From contig JAFGOB010000026.1 of the NCBI GenBank assembly GCA_016926695.1, forward strand, positions 1-23,473: DNA of 23,473 nucleotides, read 5' to 3'. The position numbers and the translations under genes are program-made. The notes beneath the pieces are model-generated. The model was not told the DNA's origin and made no database searches. It was given only the letters and a program-made list of their open reading frames with translations. Numbering within the stretch: position 1 is the stretch's first letter; every line of letters starts with the position of its first letter. This document shows, in pieces, positions 7,272-15,657 of this stretch. The DNA comes from Dehalococcoidales bacterium (GTDB lineage Bacteria; Chloroflexota; Dehalococcoidia; Dehalococcoidales; UBA3254).

Positions 7272-8369
7272 TCAGGCCTTATTCAGACGGCGGCTGCGTA
7301 GCTGGCCGCAGCCGGCATCTATATCGGCGCCCTTTGAGATGCGGATGGTGTTGAATATTCCGAGTGCGAAAAGCTGTTTCTGGAAGGCCATGGCCTGGGT
7401 CAGGGTAGAAGGCCGGAAGTCGCTGCTGGTGGTGGGATTTCCGGCTATGATATTGACCGAGCAGTTCAGCCCCTTCAGCAGCGCTGCCAGGTCCCGGGCG
7501 CAGGCCGGCGAATCGTTGATTCCCTGGAAGAGGGCATACTCGAAGGTGGGACGCCGGCCGGTTTTTTCAAAATAGAAGCGGCAGGACTCCATCAGCTCTG
7601 CCAGCGGGTATTTTTTATTCAGCGGCATTATCCGCCCCCTGAGACTGTCTGTGGCTGCGTGCAGCGAAACAGCCAGCTCAAAGTGCAGGCCTTCATCCGC
7701 CAGGCGGCGTATCATCGGCGCCAGGCCCGCGGTGGAAAGGGTGATCTGTCTTGCTCCCAGACCCAGTCCTTTGGAGCCGTTAAGCAGGGTAAGCGCCCGG
7801 CAGACGTTTTCGTAATTGGCCAGGGGTTCGCCCATGCCCATGAAGACCACATTGGTGATGGCTTTACGTGATAGCTCGTGGTCCGGGGTGGGAATATTGT
7901 TTCTGATAAAACGGATAAAATATAGGATTTGCTCGATTATTTCGCCCGGTCTGAGATTGCGTTCGAATCCCTGCTGCCCCGTTGCGCAGAAATAACACCC
8001 CATGGGACAGCCCACCTGGGTGGAGACACAGACCGTTCGCCTCTCTCTCCTGGACTCATTCTGCTCATAGAACATCAGCGTGGACTCAATGGTTTTATTA
8101 TCATCGAGCATGAAAAGAAGCTTGCGGGTCTTTCCGTCGGCAGAAACCTTTTCCTCCAGGGGACTGATGGTGCCAAGTACCGTTTCCTCTGCAAGCCTGC
8201 GCCTCAGGTCCTGGGGCAGGTCGCTCATATCATCGTAAGAGGCGGCGAAATTCCTGTAAATCCATTTCAGTACCTGATCGGCCCGGTAAGGGCGTTCTCC
8301 CCAGGAGACGATCAGCTCTTTTACCTGTTCGAAGCTGAGGTCCAGTATGGCCTTTTTAGTTTCTTTCAT
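7272..8369 (-). CDS. rlmN: Dual-specificity 23S rRNA/tRNA adenine-C2 methyltransferase RlmN
   Basis: A 365-residue radical-SAM enzyme that methylates C2 of A2503 in 23S rRNA, and in many bacteria A37 of some tRNAs. The [4Fe-4S] motif CPMGCYFC is at C121, C125 and C128. The methyl-carrier cysteine near the C terminus is present (DAGCGQL, C354), as is its partner C114 in RTVCVSTQVG. GEPLANYENV and the STAGLAPMIRRLADE segment are typical of the family. Length is normal. The ATG at 8369 has only a weak ribosome binding site. A CDF-like gene ends 63 bases upstream on the same strand. The long plus-strand frames over this gene are shadows. Confidence 0.96.
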   Translation of the reverse strand: MKETKKAILDLSFEQVKELIVSWGERPYRADQVLKWIYRNFAASYDDMSDLPQDLRRRLAEETVLGTISPLEEKVSADGKTRKLLFMLDDNKTIESTLMFYEQNESRRERRTVCVSTQVGCPMGCYFCATGQQGFERNLRPGEIIEQILYFIRFIRNNIPTPDHELSRKAITNVVFMGMGEPLANYENVCRALTLLNGSKGLGLGARQITLSTAGLAPMIRRLADEGLHFELAVSLHAATDSLRGRIMPLNKKYPLAELMESCRFYFEKTGRRPTFEYALFQGINDSPACARDLAALLKGLNCSVNIIAGNPTTSSDFRPSTLTQAMAFQKQLFALGIFNTIRISKGADIDAGCGQLRSRRLNKA

Positions 8370-8432
8370 AACCGTTTCTCAAGACCATTGTAGACAATCG
8401 GGCGGGAGTGCGCAAAAAGTCCAGCGCGGGGG

Positions 8433-9302
8433 TTATTTCCTGACATGGATGATGACGATCGCACCGGGTATCTTTCTCATTAATTCCTTTTCCAGTCCAC
8501 CCGCTGTCTCGAATGCTTTTTCCAGGTCGATCGTGCTGCTGACGGCCAGGCCGAAGTCGATCCAGCACTTGTTGCCGCTTTGCCTGGCCGTCAGGTCCTG
8601 TACGCTGTATTCTTCTCCCGCGTAATCCTGGATAATACCTTTGATCCATTCCAGTTCGGAGGAAGGCAGCCGGTTTTCCAATACCTGTTTGAGCGAGTCC
8701 AGCAGCAGCCGGAGTGATTTAAAGATAATCAGTACGGATAGGAAGATGGAAACAACAGGATCAAGCGACTGGATGCGGGCGATCTGGGCGGAAATAAGCA
8801 CTGCCAGAACCACCAGCGAAAGCGCGATTTCCAGCCTGGAATGTAAGCGGAGGTCTTTCTTTGTCGTTACGGGGATGATGGAGACCGACAACGCAGTCAA
8901 CAGGTAAACGGATAACACCGCAATAGCGGCATAAAACTGGCCTGGCGGTACGGCCTCATCCAGCCGGCGGCCGGCCTCGCGGAAGACAAAGACCGCGGCC
9001 AGAATGAATAAAATGCCCTCGATCGTCATAAGGGCGGCGGGCAGCCTGTTAAGCACGGTGTTTATTTTGTGCTCTTTTGAAAGAGGAGTATTCCCGGCGG
9101 GTACAGTCCTGACAGCGGATTTCAGGATATCTATACCTGAAAAGACAGCCAGGGCTGTCAGGCTTAACGATCCTGTCAAGATCCCGGCGATCAACCCGGC
9201 GGCGAAAAAGAAGATATCCAGGAATATCAGCCAGCCGGCTGGTTCACCTGTTCTGGTTTTCATTCTGAGATTGGCCTGTCCTTTCCCCGCCGGTCCGAAC
9301 AT
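8433..9302 (-). CDS. Cation-diffusion-facilitator-like membrane protein with altered metal site
   Basis: A 289-residue protein with about six membrane segments and a cytoplasmic C-terminal domain (about 210-289), the layout of CDF metal/proton antiporters. The linker after helix 6 (SLDPVVSIFLSVLIIFKS) is the clearest family signature. The canonical four-ligand site in helices 2 and 5 (D/HxxxD and HxxxD) reads here as F54-x-x-x-D58 and H154-x-x-x-E158, so one ligand is replaced by Phe and one Asp by Glu. It may transport a different ion or be inactive. Translation may begin at 9302 or at the internal ATG 9263 (residue 14); neither has an ideal ribosome binding site. It lies between the PAP2-like gene and rlmN on the same strand. 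Confidence 0.68.
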   Translation of the reverse strand: MFGPAGKGQANLRMKTRTGEPAGWLIFLDIFFFAAGLIAGILTGSLSLTALAVFSGIDILKSAVRTVPAGNTPLSKEHKINTVLNRLPAALMTIEGILFILAAVFVFREAGRRLDEAVPPGQFYAAIAVLSVYLLTALSVSIIPVTTKKDLRLHSRLEIALSLVVLAVLISAQIARIQSLDPVVSIFLSVLIIFKSLRLLLDSLKQVLENRLPSSELEWIKGIIQDYAGEEYSVQDLTARQSGNKCWIDFGLAVSSTIDLEKAFETAGGLEKELMRKIPGAIVIIHVRK

Positions 9303-9321
9303 CGTTGACTTTTACTCCGTG

Positions 9322-9373
9322 ATCTCAAATTCAAGAGACTCTCACGTCGGGCCAGGCCCTCCTCAGAGTGGAC
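9322..9373. repeat. Repeat-like segment in gap upstream of CDF gene
   Basis: Non-coding sequence containing ATTCAAGAGACTCTC (9329-9343), the exact reverse complement of 46-60. A further GCCCTCC follows in both copies after a divergent middle. Both copies sit in intergenic gaps. The shared 15-mer alone is not statistically decisive in a window of this size. Confidence 0.35.
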
Positions 9374-9442
9374 CGAATAGGGTACTTTTTCAGCAGTCTC
9401 CATATACAGAATACCCGCGCCGGAGTGATATAGCTGGTGCTT

Positions 9443-9919
9443 TTATCCTCCGCTGAGGATGACGCTGGTCCAGGCGATAAAGATGCCCAGCAGGGCGCCG
9501 ATCATGACCTGGAGGGGTGTGTGGCCGACAAACTCACGCAGGTTCTTTTGCAGTTCCGCCCGGGAGGTCTTGAAGCTGATCTCCTTGAGCATCCGGTTCA
9601 GTACGGCGGAGTGCTGTCCCACCGACTGCCTGACGCCGGCTGCGTCATACATCACGATTATCGCCAGGACGGCGGAGATGCTGAAGTAGATAGAGGCAAC
9701 GCCTTCGGTCATTGCTATGGCTGTGGCCAGGGCGCATACAGTGGCTGTATGGGAGCTGGGCATACCGCCGCTGGTAATGAAAAAATGCCAGGCTATGCGT
9801 CGTTCCTGAATAAAAACCAGGATAACCTTAAGAACCTGGGCGATGGCCCAGGCTATTAAAGAGATAACTAATATACGGTTTATACCGAGATCGGAAATCA
9901 CGCTTGCCTCATATAACAT
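9443..9919 (-). CDS. Divergent PAP2 family (DUF212) membrane protein
   Basis: A 158-residue membrane protein with four or so hydrophobic segments. It shows the divergent PAP2 signature SGGMPSSHTATVCAL (about residues 51-65) and the later AAGVRQSVGQHS segment. The MPSSH histidine corresponds to part of the acid-phosphatase motif of PAP2 enzymes, which dephosphorylate lipids such as phosphatidic acid or polyprenyl pyrophosphate. Divergent members are uncharacterised, so a lipid-phosphatase role is only inferred. The start is the ATG at 9919; the TTG one codon earlier is less likely. An extended -10 (TGTTATACT, 9947-9939) lies close upstream and leaves a leader of only about 12 bases with no good Shine-Dalgarno. 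Confidence 0.82.
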   Translation of the reverse strand: MLYEASVISDLGINRILVISLIAWAIAQVLKVILVFIQERRIAWHFFITSGGMPSSHTATVCALATAIAMTEGVASIYFSISAVLAIIVMYDAAGVRQSVGQHSAVLNRMLKEISFKTSRAELQKNLREFVGHTPLQVMIGALLGIFIAWTSVILSGG

Positions 9920-9938
9920 CAATAACTCATCAATTTAT

Positions 9939-9947
9939 AGTATAACA
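9939..9947 (-). promoter_or_regulatory. Extended -10 promoter of divergent PAP2 gene
   Basis: TGTTATACT on the minus strand (9947-9939) is an extended -10. The -35 region is poor. The start codon lies 19 bases downstream of the -10 end, which predicts a very short leader. Confidence 0.5.
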
Positions 9948-9997
9948 AACACCGGTAATTAATTTTAGATGGGTTATATTCTCCAGCCCGCACCACC

Positions 9998-10055
9998 TGC
10001 TTAAACACAGACACACCAGATAGAGACATTACTTTCCCCACCCCTCATGCTTCGT
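9998..10055 (+). repeat. Dispersed repeat copy A
   Basis: This segment in the 164-base gap before the PAP2-like gene aligns with 17469-17526: 12 of 15 bases match at TGCTTAAACACAGAC, then CAGATA, then the exact 12-mer ATTACTTTCCCC after a 4-base length difference, and finally TGCTTCGT. Both copies are intergenic and in the same orientation. Confidence 0.55.
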
Positions 10056-10086
10056 GCTATTGGCTTCAGTTATTTTTACGTTTGTA

Positions 10087-10731
10087 TTAGTAATGTCTCC
10101 GCCGCCACTGCTCTATCATGAGCATTGTCTCACTATCACTGATATCCCTCCAGTTGCGGAAAAAATCTGCCATATAATACCTGTTCATACTGGCCACAGC
10201 CAGTGTCACCACTCTTGCGGAGGTCTGTAAGACACGGTTATAGCCGGTAGCCGAAGCGATGGGGACGGCTACGATGATTTCTTTAGGACGCCGGTGTTTA
10301 ACCGATTCCACAGCGACAGTCATGGTGATGCCGGAAGCCAGACCGTCATCGACTATTATGGCTGTTTTGCCGGTTAGCCTGGCGGGCAACCGGTCTCCCC
10401 TGTATTTCAGGCTACGCTTTTTTACGTTACTTTTTACCTGTTCTGCTTCATATTCCAGTTGCTCGCGGCTTATGCCGTCTTTTTTGATAACGTCTTCATT
10501 GATAATAGCCGTTCCGTCATCAGCCACGGCTCCTAGTCCCCCTTCAGGGTTCATGGGCAATGCCAGTTTCCGGCAGACCAGAATATCCAGTTCAGCACGC
10601 AATAGACCGGCTACTTCAATCGCAATGGGCACTCCACCATTGGGAATTGCCAGTACCACTACCTTTTGATTAACAAAGTCTGTTAGTTCCGAGGCAAGCT
10701 TTCGACCGGCGTCGCTGCGGTTTTCGAACAG
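10087..10731 (-). CDS. Phosphoribosyltransferase with non-standard start (probable CTG)
   Basis: A type I phosphoribosyltransferase-domain protein (214 residues as annotated). The PRPP-binding motif is AIIVDDGLASGITM. An N-terminal LAIPNGGVPIA and VCRKLALPMNPE match the family of stand-alone putative phosphoribosyltransferases found beside erythromycin-esterase or salvage genes. Homology plainly extends upstream of the first GTG (10659): the frame reads LFENRSDAGRKLASEL, the usual N terminus of this family. No ATG, GTG or TTG occurs between that segment and the upstream stop at 10800-10798. The CTG at 10731 aligns with the usual initiator Met (MF..R.DAGR.LA), although its Shine-Dalgarno is poor. 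The ATT at 10779, overlapping the adenine-deaminase stop, is another option. It follows adenine deaminase on the same strand. Confidence 0.75.
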   Translation of the reverse strand: MFENRSDAGRKLASELTDFVNQKVVVLAIPNGGVPIAIEVAGLLRAELDILVCRKLALPMNPEGGLGAVADDGTAIINEDVIKKDGISREQLEYEAEQVKSNVKKRSLKYRGDRLPARLTGKTAIIVDDGLASGITMTVAVESVKHRRPKEIIVAVPIASATGYNRVLQTSARVVTLAVASMNRYYMADFFRNWRDISDSETMLMIEQWRRRHY

Positions 10732-10774
10732 GACCTTAGAAGCTTTAAGCTGTTCCGTCTCGTTCTCCCATTCT

Positions 10775-12478
10775 TCAATTGATGAGTTTGAAAGCCTTTA
10801 CATCGACTACACCGAGATCAGTCAGGCGTAGCTCCGAGATAACCGGTAATGCCAGGAAAGAGAGCACTGAAAAGGCCGCCGGAAGGGTAGAACCGAGCTG
10901 ACGTGCGGTATTTTCCAGCTTTTCAACGCCTGTTACCACGGATTCAAGTGGCTCTGTTGAGAGCAGGCCGGCTACGGGCAGAGGCAGGTCCGCCAGGACT
11001 TTCCCGTCCTCTACGGCTACCAGACCGCCCTGCATGGTTTCGATGGCTTTAACCGCTGTAAAAATATCTTCATCGGTAGTCCCGACAGCTACGATATTAT
11101 GGGAATCGTGAGCGACGGAGGATGCCAGCGCTCCTTTTTTCAAATTAAAGCCGGTTACCAGTCCCCGTCCTATATTTCCGCTGGCGTGGTGTCTTTCAAC
11201 AACTACCAGCTTCAAGATATCACGGCCGGTATCCGAGACTATGATATCGCCCTCTGTTTTAACTTTTTCCACCCTTTTCCTGGTGATAATCTGCCCGGGT
11301 ACGACCTCGATTACCGGAAACGTGTCTCCCCCGGCCTTCAATTTGAGATCATCCGGGCCGAAAGGCTTTATGTTGACGGTATTGGTTAATTTTTGACTGC
11401 TGTACCGGCGGGATTCAAATAGAGGTTGTCCGTTTTCGGCCACCAGTTTACCTCTATGGAAAACCTTTCCGATTTTCAACGTGGACAGGTCTTTGATCAC
11501 TATGAGATCGGCTGTATATCCGGGAGCTACTGCTCCCCGTCCGTTAAGCCTGAAGTATTCCGCGGTATTGATGGTAGCCATCTGGATAGCTCGGAGGGGG
11601 TCCATCCCCAGGCCGATGGCTTTACGTACCACGGCATCTATTTCGCCGTCTTTCAGCAGGTCCCGGCAGCTACGGTCATCCACCACGAAAGAACATCTCT
11701 TATAATTCTGGTCCGTAACCAGCGGCAGCAGGGCTTCCAGGTTCTTTTCGGATGATCCTTCACGGATCAAAATCCTCAGTCCCGCCTTCAACTTTTCTTC
11801 TGCTTCGGATAGTGAGACCGATTCGTGATCGGACATGATGCCCGCTGACACGTAGGCACTGAGATCCTTTCCGGAAACGCCCGGAGCATGACCGTCAACT
11901 ACTTTGCCGCTGGCGGCTTTGAGCTTCTCCAGCATGACAGGATCGCCGAAGATAACTCCCGGGTAGTTCATTACTTCTCCCAGTCCCGGGCAGTTTTCCA
12001 TTTTCAATAGTTGTTCTATTTCCCCGGTCCCGATAGACGCCCCCGAAGTCTCCAGGTGGGTGGCGGGCACACAGGAAGGCGCCATCAGGAAAAGGTCAAG
12101 GGGGACTTGTTTTATACTGTCAAGAATATAATTTATGCCGTCCATGCCGCAGACGTTGGCTATTTCATGCAGGTCTGTTACGATAGCCGATGTGCCGTGC
12201 GGGACAACCGCCCTGGCGTATTGGCCTACATCCAGCATCGCGCTTTCAAGATGTGTGTGTCCGTCAATCAATCCCGGGGCCAGGTACTGTCCTTTAAGGT
12301 CTATCGTCTGCACGCCCTGGGTATAGTCGCCGATACCGGCGATCATGCCGTTGTGTATGGCAACACTGCCGCTTTCTATTTTCGCGGTGAAGACGTTAAA
12401 TATGGAGGCATTGAGTAAAAGCAGATCGGCCGGAGCATCTCCCCTGGCCACGGAAAGTAAAGCGCTGGTGTCCATCAT
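10775..12478 (-). CDS. ade: Adenine deaminase
   Basis: A 567-residue amidohydrolase that converts adenine to hypoxanthine in the purine-salvage pathway. The metal motif GHTHLES (H74, H76) follows LAPGLID. Further family segments are TDLHEIANVCG, GLGEVMNYPG, DGHAPGVSG, SDHES and the VVDDRS strand, and the C-terminal domain holds the family's VAHDSHNIVAVG. The length is normal. The upstream gene is hpt, whose stop overlaps the first ATG (GGATGATGG), so translation is probably coupled; the second ATG at 12475 may be the one used. Hypoxanthine made here is the substrate of that phosphoribosyltransferase, which explains the pairing. Confidence 0.96.
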   Translation of the reverse strand: MMDTSALLSVARGDAPADLLLLNASIFNVFTAKIESGSVAIHNGMIAGIGDYTQGVQTIDLKGQYLAPGLIDGHTHLESAMLDVGQYARAVVPHGTSAIVTDLHEIANVCGMDGINYILDSIKQVPLDLFLMAPSCVPATHLETSGASIGTGEIEQLLKMENCPGLGEVMNYPGVIFGDPVMLEKLKAASGKVVDGHAPGVSGKDLSAYVSAGIMSDHESVSLSEAEEKLKAGLRILIREGSSEKNLEALLPLVTDQNYKRCSFVVDDRSCRDLLKDGEIDAVVRKAIGLGMDPLRAIQMATINTAEYFRLNGRGAVAPGYTADLIVIKDLSTLKIGKVFHRGKLVAENGQPLFESRRYSSQKLTNTVNIKPFGPDDLKLKAGGDTFPVIEVVPGQIITRKRVEKVKTEGDIIVSDTGRDILKLVVVERHHASGNIGRGLVTGFNLKKGALASSVAHDSHNIVAVGTTDEDIFTAVKAIETMQGGLVAVEDGKVLADLPLPVAGLLSTEPLESVVTGVEKLENTARQLGSTLPAAFSVLSFLALPVISELRLTDLGVVDVKAFKLIN

Positions 12479-13011
12479 CCCTTGTTTTCCTCCACAAAAC
12501 AGATGTGCGGCAGGTTACGGTGTTTCTCATTACAGTCCATACCGTACCCGACAATGAACTTATCGGGCACGGTGAATCCGAGATAATCAATCCGGAGCGG
12601 GACTTTACGGCGGGAAGGCTTCTCGACCAGGGCACAAATTTTTAAGGAGGCCGGCTCCTTCCGCTGAAGATAATCATACAGGAAGGCGGTTGTCAAACCC
12701 GTATCCACGATGTCTTCAACTATGATGACATGACGGTCCTTAACCGTAGAAGGCAGCTCATGCACCACTGTTATTTCCCCGCTGCTCTGAGTACCGCTGC
12801 CATAGCTGGCCAGACGGATAAAATCTACTTCGAGAGGGATGTCGATACGGCGTGTCAGGTCCGCCATGAATACGAAAGAGCCCTTCAGAATACCTACCAG
12901 GAGAGGGTTTTTACCGTTGTAATCAGCGTATAAAGCAGCCGCAAGTTTTTTCACACCTGCTGCTATTTTTTGTTTGCTGATAAGAATCTGTGGCCTGGTA
13001 TCGTTAGTCAT
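12475..13011 (-). CDS. hpt: Hypoxanthine phosphoribosyltransferase
   Basis: A 178-residue cytoplasmic enzyme that joins hypoxanthine (or guanine) to PRPP to give IMP (or GMP). The PPi loop is LKGSFVFMADL, the PRPP motif is VIIVEDIVDTGLT, and the purine-stacking region is VPDKFIVGYGMD; all are intact. It is first in the operon with adenine deaminase and a second phosphoribosyltransferase. A promoter (TTGAAT, 18 bases, TATAAT at 13027-13022) lies so close that transcription should begin only about 4 bases before the ATG, giving an almost leaderless mRNA. No ribosome binding site fits in that space. Confidence 0.95.
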   Translation of the reverse strand: MTNDTRPQILISKQKIAAGVKKLAAALYADYNGKNPLLVGILKGSFVFMADLTRRIDIPLEVDFIRLASYGSGTQSSGEITVVHELPSTVKDRHVIIVEDIVDTGLTTAFLYDYLQRKEPASLKICALVEKPSRRKVPLRIDYLGFTVPDKFIVGYGMDCNEKHRNLPHICFVEENKG

Positions 13012-13021
13012 TCTGCTAGAA

Positions 13022-13051
13022 ATTATACTCTCAAGAATCGGCAGTATTCAA
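13022..13051 (-). promoter_or_regulatory. hpt promoter, near-leaderless
   Basis: On the minus strand, TTGAAT (13051-13046) is followed after 18 bases by a perfect TATAAT (13027-13022). Only 10 bases separate the -10 from the hpt ATG at 13011. With initiation 6-8 bases after the -10, the leader would be about 2-5 bases. Confidence 0.65.
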
Positions 13052-13074
13052 GGTCATGACAGCGGAAAAAGGGT

Positions 13075-13485
13075 TCAGTCCCAATCCGTACACACGCTCC
13101 CGTCCTGATAGGTCTCGGTCTTGGCGGTAGGCAGGGTTTCCTTGAACCTGTTAATGGCATATTCACAGGCTTTTAATCCTTCCTGTCGATGGGCGCAGGC
13201 AAAGGCGAATACCAGGTTAATATCACCTACCTTCAATTTGCCTGTTCTGTGGCACATGGCCAGGTTATTGACGGGGAACTTCCGCTGTATTTCATCTGCC
13301 AGCTCTCTCATGCGGGGTTCGGCCTTTCCGTCCGTATCCCGGTACTCTACAGATTGCACCGGCTTACCGTGTGAGGTGTTTCTGATCAGCCCGACATAAG
13401 TAACCACACACCCGCTGTCCGGGCTTGCCGCCTGCGAAACTATCTCGTCGGTATTGATTGGTCTATCCACTATTTTGATGTACAT
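13075..13485 (-). CDS. moaE: Molybdopterin synthase catalytic subunit MoaE
   Basis: A 136-residue protein. MoaE transfers sulfur from the MoaD thiocarboxylate to precursor Z to form molybdopterin. Visible family features are the Arg of GLIRNTSHG (R35), CHRTGKLKVGD (79-88), FACAHRQEGLKACEYAI and the two catalytic lysines in FKETLPTAK (K115, K122); the usual PIWKKE tail is relaxed to PTAKTE. The ribosome binding site GGGAGG lies 6 bases before the ATG. moaA, moaC and moaD are not nearby. It sits just after the ftsH terminator with no clear promoter of its own, so its expression may depend on read-through. It links to the molybdopterin-domain protein at 21724. Confidence 0.93.
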   Translation of the reverse strand: MYIKIVDRPINTDEIVSQAASPDSGCVVTYVGLIRNTSHGKPVQSVEYRDTDGKAEPRMRELADEIQRKFPVNNLAMCHRTGKLKVGDINLVFAFACAHRQEGLKACEYAINRFKETLPTAKTETYQDGSVCTDWD

Positions 13486-13507
13486 TTGGTCCTCCCGGTA
13501 ACAGGGA

Positions 13508-13540
13508 TAAAAAAGATGGCCTGATTTCAGGCCATCTTTG
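13508..13540 (-). terminator. Intrinsic terminator of ftsH
   Basis: A near-perfect 12-13 bp stem (AAAGATGGCCTGA at 512-524 against TCAGGCCATCTTT at 527-539, offset 13000) with a tiny loop is followed on the minus strand by a run of six T. It lies 18 bases after the ftsH stop and immediately before the moaE ribosome binding site. Confidence 0.85.
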
Positions 13541-13557
13541 GGGTAAGCAAAAATAAT

Positions 13558-15480
13558 CTAGCTGGAGGGTATCGGGTTGGTTGCCGGATTGGCTGAGGGA
13601 GGCACCTGCGGAGCAGGTCTCGTGTTAGTCGCAGGAGCCGGTTCAGGCGATTTGGATGATACGGGAGCCTGTATAGGCGTATCTACCGGTTCGTTGAAGG
13701 CGGCTTCCAGATCTTTCCCTTCCAGGTTTTCCTTGGCAATGAGTATCTGTGCAAGGTGAACCAGCCGGTCCTTATTTTCAGATAAAAGCCTCGAGGCTGT
13801 GTCAGAAGCCTGCTCGATCAGCCGGTTGACCTCACTATCGATTTGAAGAGCCGTTTTTTCGCTGTAGTCTCTCTGTTCGGATATTTCACGTCCCAGGAAA
13901 ATAAGCTCCTCTTTTTGTCCGAAGGTACGCGGTCCGAGCTTTTCGCTCATACCCCATACAGTGACCATCTTGCGTGCTACATCGGTACAGCGTTTGATGT
14001 CGTCTGATGCTCCGGTACTGATGTCATTGAAGATCAGCTTTTCGGCTGTACGCCCGCCCATAAACACCGCCAGCGTGGTATCCATCTGTGAAAGAGTAGC
14101 TAATACCCTGTCTTCGGCGGGCAATATCCGGGTATATCCGCCTGCTACGCCGCGGGCAACAATTGAAATTTTATGCACGGGATCAGAGTTGGGTAAAAGA
14201 TGTGCCACCAGAGCATGACCGGCTTCGTGGTAAGCCAGGATTTCTTTTTCTTTGGCGCTTATACGGCGGCTTTTCCTTTCCGGGCCGGCGATTACCCTGT
14301 CGATTGACTCTTCGAGATCGATTGAGTCAATAGCTTTTTTTCCGCGACGGGCTGCCAGGATGGCGGATTCATTGATCAGGTTGGCCAGGTCTGCGCCGCT
14401 GAATCCCGGTGTTGCTTTAGCTATTGTTTCCAGGGTCAGGTTGCTGGTAAAAGGTTTGCCTTTAGCATGGACCTTTAATATTGCCAGCCTGCCTGACATA
14501 TCCGGCAGGTCCAGGATAACACGCCTGTCGAACCGTCCGGGACGGAGCAGAGCGGGATCAAGAATATCCGGCCGGTTGGTGGCCGCCAGTACGATTACGG
14601 TGGTATTGGTATCGAAACCGTCCATCTCAACCAGTATCTGGTTGAGGGTCTGTTCGCGTTCATCATGACTGCCGCCCAGCCCTGCCCCGCGCTGACGTCC
14701 GACGGCATCGATTTCGTCAATGAAGATAATACAGGGGGCATTTCTTTTAGCCTGTTCGAAAAGGTCCCGGACCCGTGATGCTCCGACGCCTACGAACATT
14801 TCTACAAATTCACTTCCGCTGATAGAGAAAAACGGAACTCCGGCTTCACCTGCAACAGCCCGGGCCATGAGTGTTTTTCCAGTGCCGGGAGGTCCTACCA
14901 GCAAAACGCCTTTAGGTATACGGGCTCCCAGGCTCTGAAACTTTTCCCGGTCTTTGAGAAAATCGACTACTTCATGAAGCTCCTGCTTGGCTTCCTCAAC
15001 TCCGGCAACATCTTCAAAAGTAATAGTCGGTTTATTGGCCGGGAACAGGCGTGCCCTGCTCCTTCCGAAACGCATGGCCTGATTATTCGCCCCGCGTGCG
15101 GAACGGAAGAGAAAAAACAGCAGGCCTGCTATCAGCAGCAGGGGCAGAAAGTTGATCAGGATGCTGCCCCAGTTGATTCCCGAGTCATTATTGATTTTAA
15201 CGGTTACTCCCTCGAGTTCCAGGTCCTTGTAGTCATAAAGTGTGGCATTGGGCTCTTTATACGATATAACCTCTGCCCCGTCAGTTTTGGTCACGGTCAA
15301 TTTGTCACCGTTCACTTCGATCATCTTGATCTCTTTTTGCTGTGACATAACCGCCAGATCACTGATGTTCACTTCAGTGGGCTCGGGCCGCATGTTACCC
15401 GTCAGACTGTAAAATATGAATATAGCGGCGATTAAAATAGCTATAAAAATTAACGTATTTCGCATTATATTTGATTTCAC
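13558..15480 (-). CDS. ftsH: ATP-dependent zinc metalloprotease FtsH
   Basis: A 640-residue membrane AAA+ protease that degrades misfolded and regulatory membrane proteins. An N-terminal membrane helix (about 8-25) and a second (about 107-126) bracket an external domain. The AAA module has Walker A GPPGTGKT (196-203), the pore segment [11 protein letters not shown], Walker [12 protein letters not shown] (251-261) and the SRH region [20 protein letters not shown]. The zinc site is HEAGH (418-422) with the downstream GASDD acidic ligand (about 490-494). The tail (about 598-640) is rich in Pro, Ala and Ser and probably disordered. The frame opens with GTG at 15480; ATG at 15465 gives [11 protein letters not shown] and is an equally plausible start. 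An extended -10 promoter lies upstream and a strong terminator follows. Confidence 0.97.
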   Translation of the reverse strand: MKSNIMRNTLIFIAILIAAIFIFYSLTGNMRPEPTEVNISDLAVMSQQKEIKMIEVNGDKLTVTKTDGAEVISYKEPNATLYDYKDLELEGVTVKINNDSGINWGSILINFLPLLLIAGLLFFLFRSARGANNQAMRFGRSRARLFPANKPTITFEDVAGVEEAKQELHEVVDFLKDREKFQSLGARIPKGVLLVGPPGTGKTLMARAVAGEAGVPFFSISGSEFVEMFVGVGASRVRDLFEQAKRNAPCIIFIDEIDAVGRQRGAGLGGSHDEREQTLNQILVEMDGFDTNTTVIVLAATNRPDILDPALLRPGRFDRRVILDLPDMSGRLAILKVHAKGKPFTSNLTLETIAKATPGFSGADLANLINESAILAARRGKKAIDSIDLEESIDRVIAGPERKSRRISAKEKEILAYHEAGHALVAHLLPNSDPVHKISIVARGVAGGYTRILPAEDRVLATLSQMDTTLAVFMGGRTAEKLIFNDISTGASDDIKRCTDVARKMVTVWGMSEKLGPRTFGQKEELIFLGREISEQRDYSEKTALQIDSEVNRLIEQASDTASRLLSENKDRLVHLAQILIAKENLEGKDLEAAFNEPVDTPIQAPVSSKSPEPAPATNTRPAPQVPPSANPATNPIPSS

Positions 15481-15547
15481 CCTGTTGATTTATCCTATCC
15501 GGTAAAAAAATTAAGATAAATTAAAATATCTCTTCCTGCTTACTTAT

Positions 15548-15556
15548 ATTATAACA
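15548..15556 (-). promoter_or_regulatory. Extended -10 promoter of ftsH
   Basis: TGTTATAAT on the minus strand (15556-15548) gives a perfect extended -10 about 68 bases before the ftsH GTG. The -35 is not recognisable, as expected for an extended -10 promoter. Confidence 0.6.
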
Positions 15557-15657
15557 GACAGGGATAAAAGAATCGAGATAAAATATTCAATTGTATGATT
15601 GCTATATATTTTTCACCGGCTGTTTGTTCAGGGAAGACGTAGCTGGTGCTGTATTCT

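Noticed and set aside
7929..8393. A 154-codon plus-strand frame opposite rlmN
   Set aside because: rlmN is certain by its cluster and catalytic cysteines; the opposite frame has no family signature.
8356..8649. A 97-codon minus-strand frame spanning the CDF/rlmN junction
   Set aside because: It overlaps the C-terminal domain of the CDF-like protein in another frame and shows only Arg/Gln-rich shadow composition.
13012..13074. A possible purine riboswitch before hpt
   Set aside because: Only 63 bases are available, and the promoter -10 is 10 bases from the start codon.
9429..15652. An 11-base match (TAGCTGGTGCT) just after two minus-strand genes, at 9429-9439 and 15642-15652
   Set aside because: It is too short to exceed chance in this window, and the flanks do not align.
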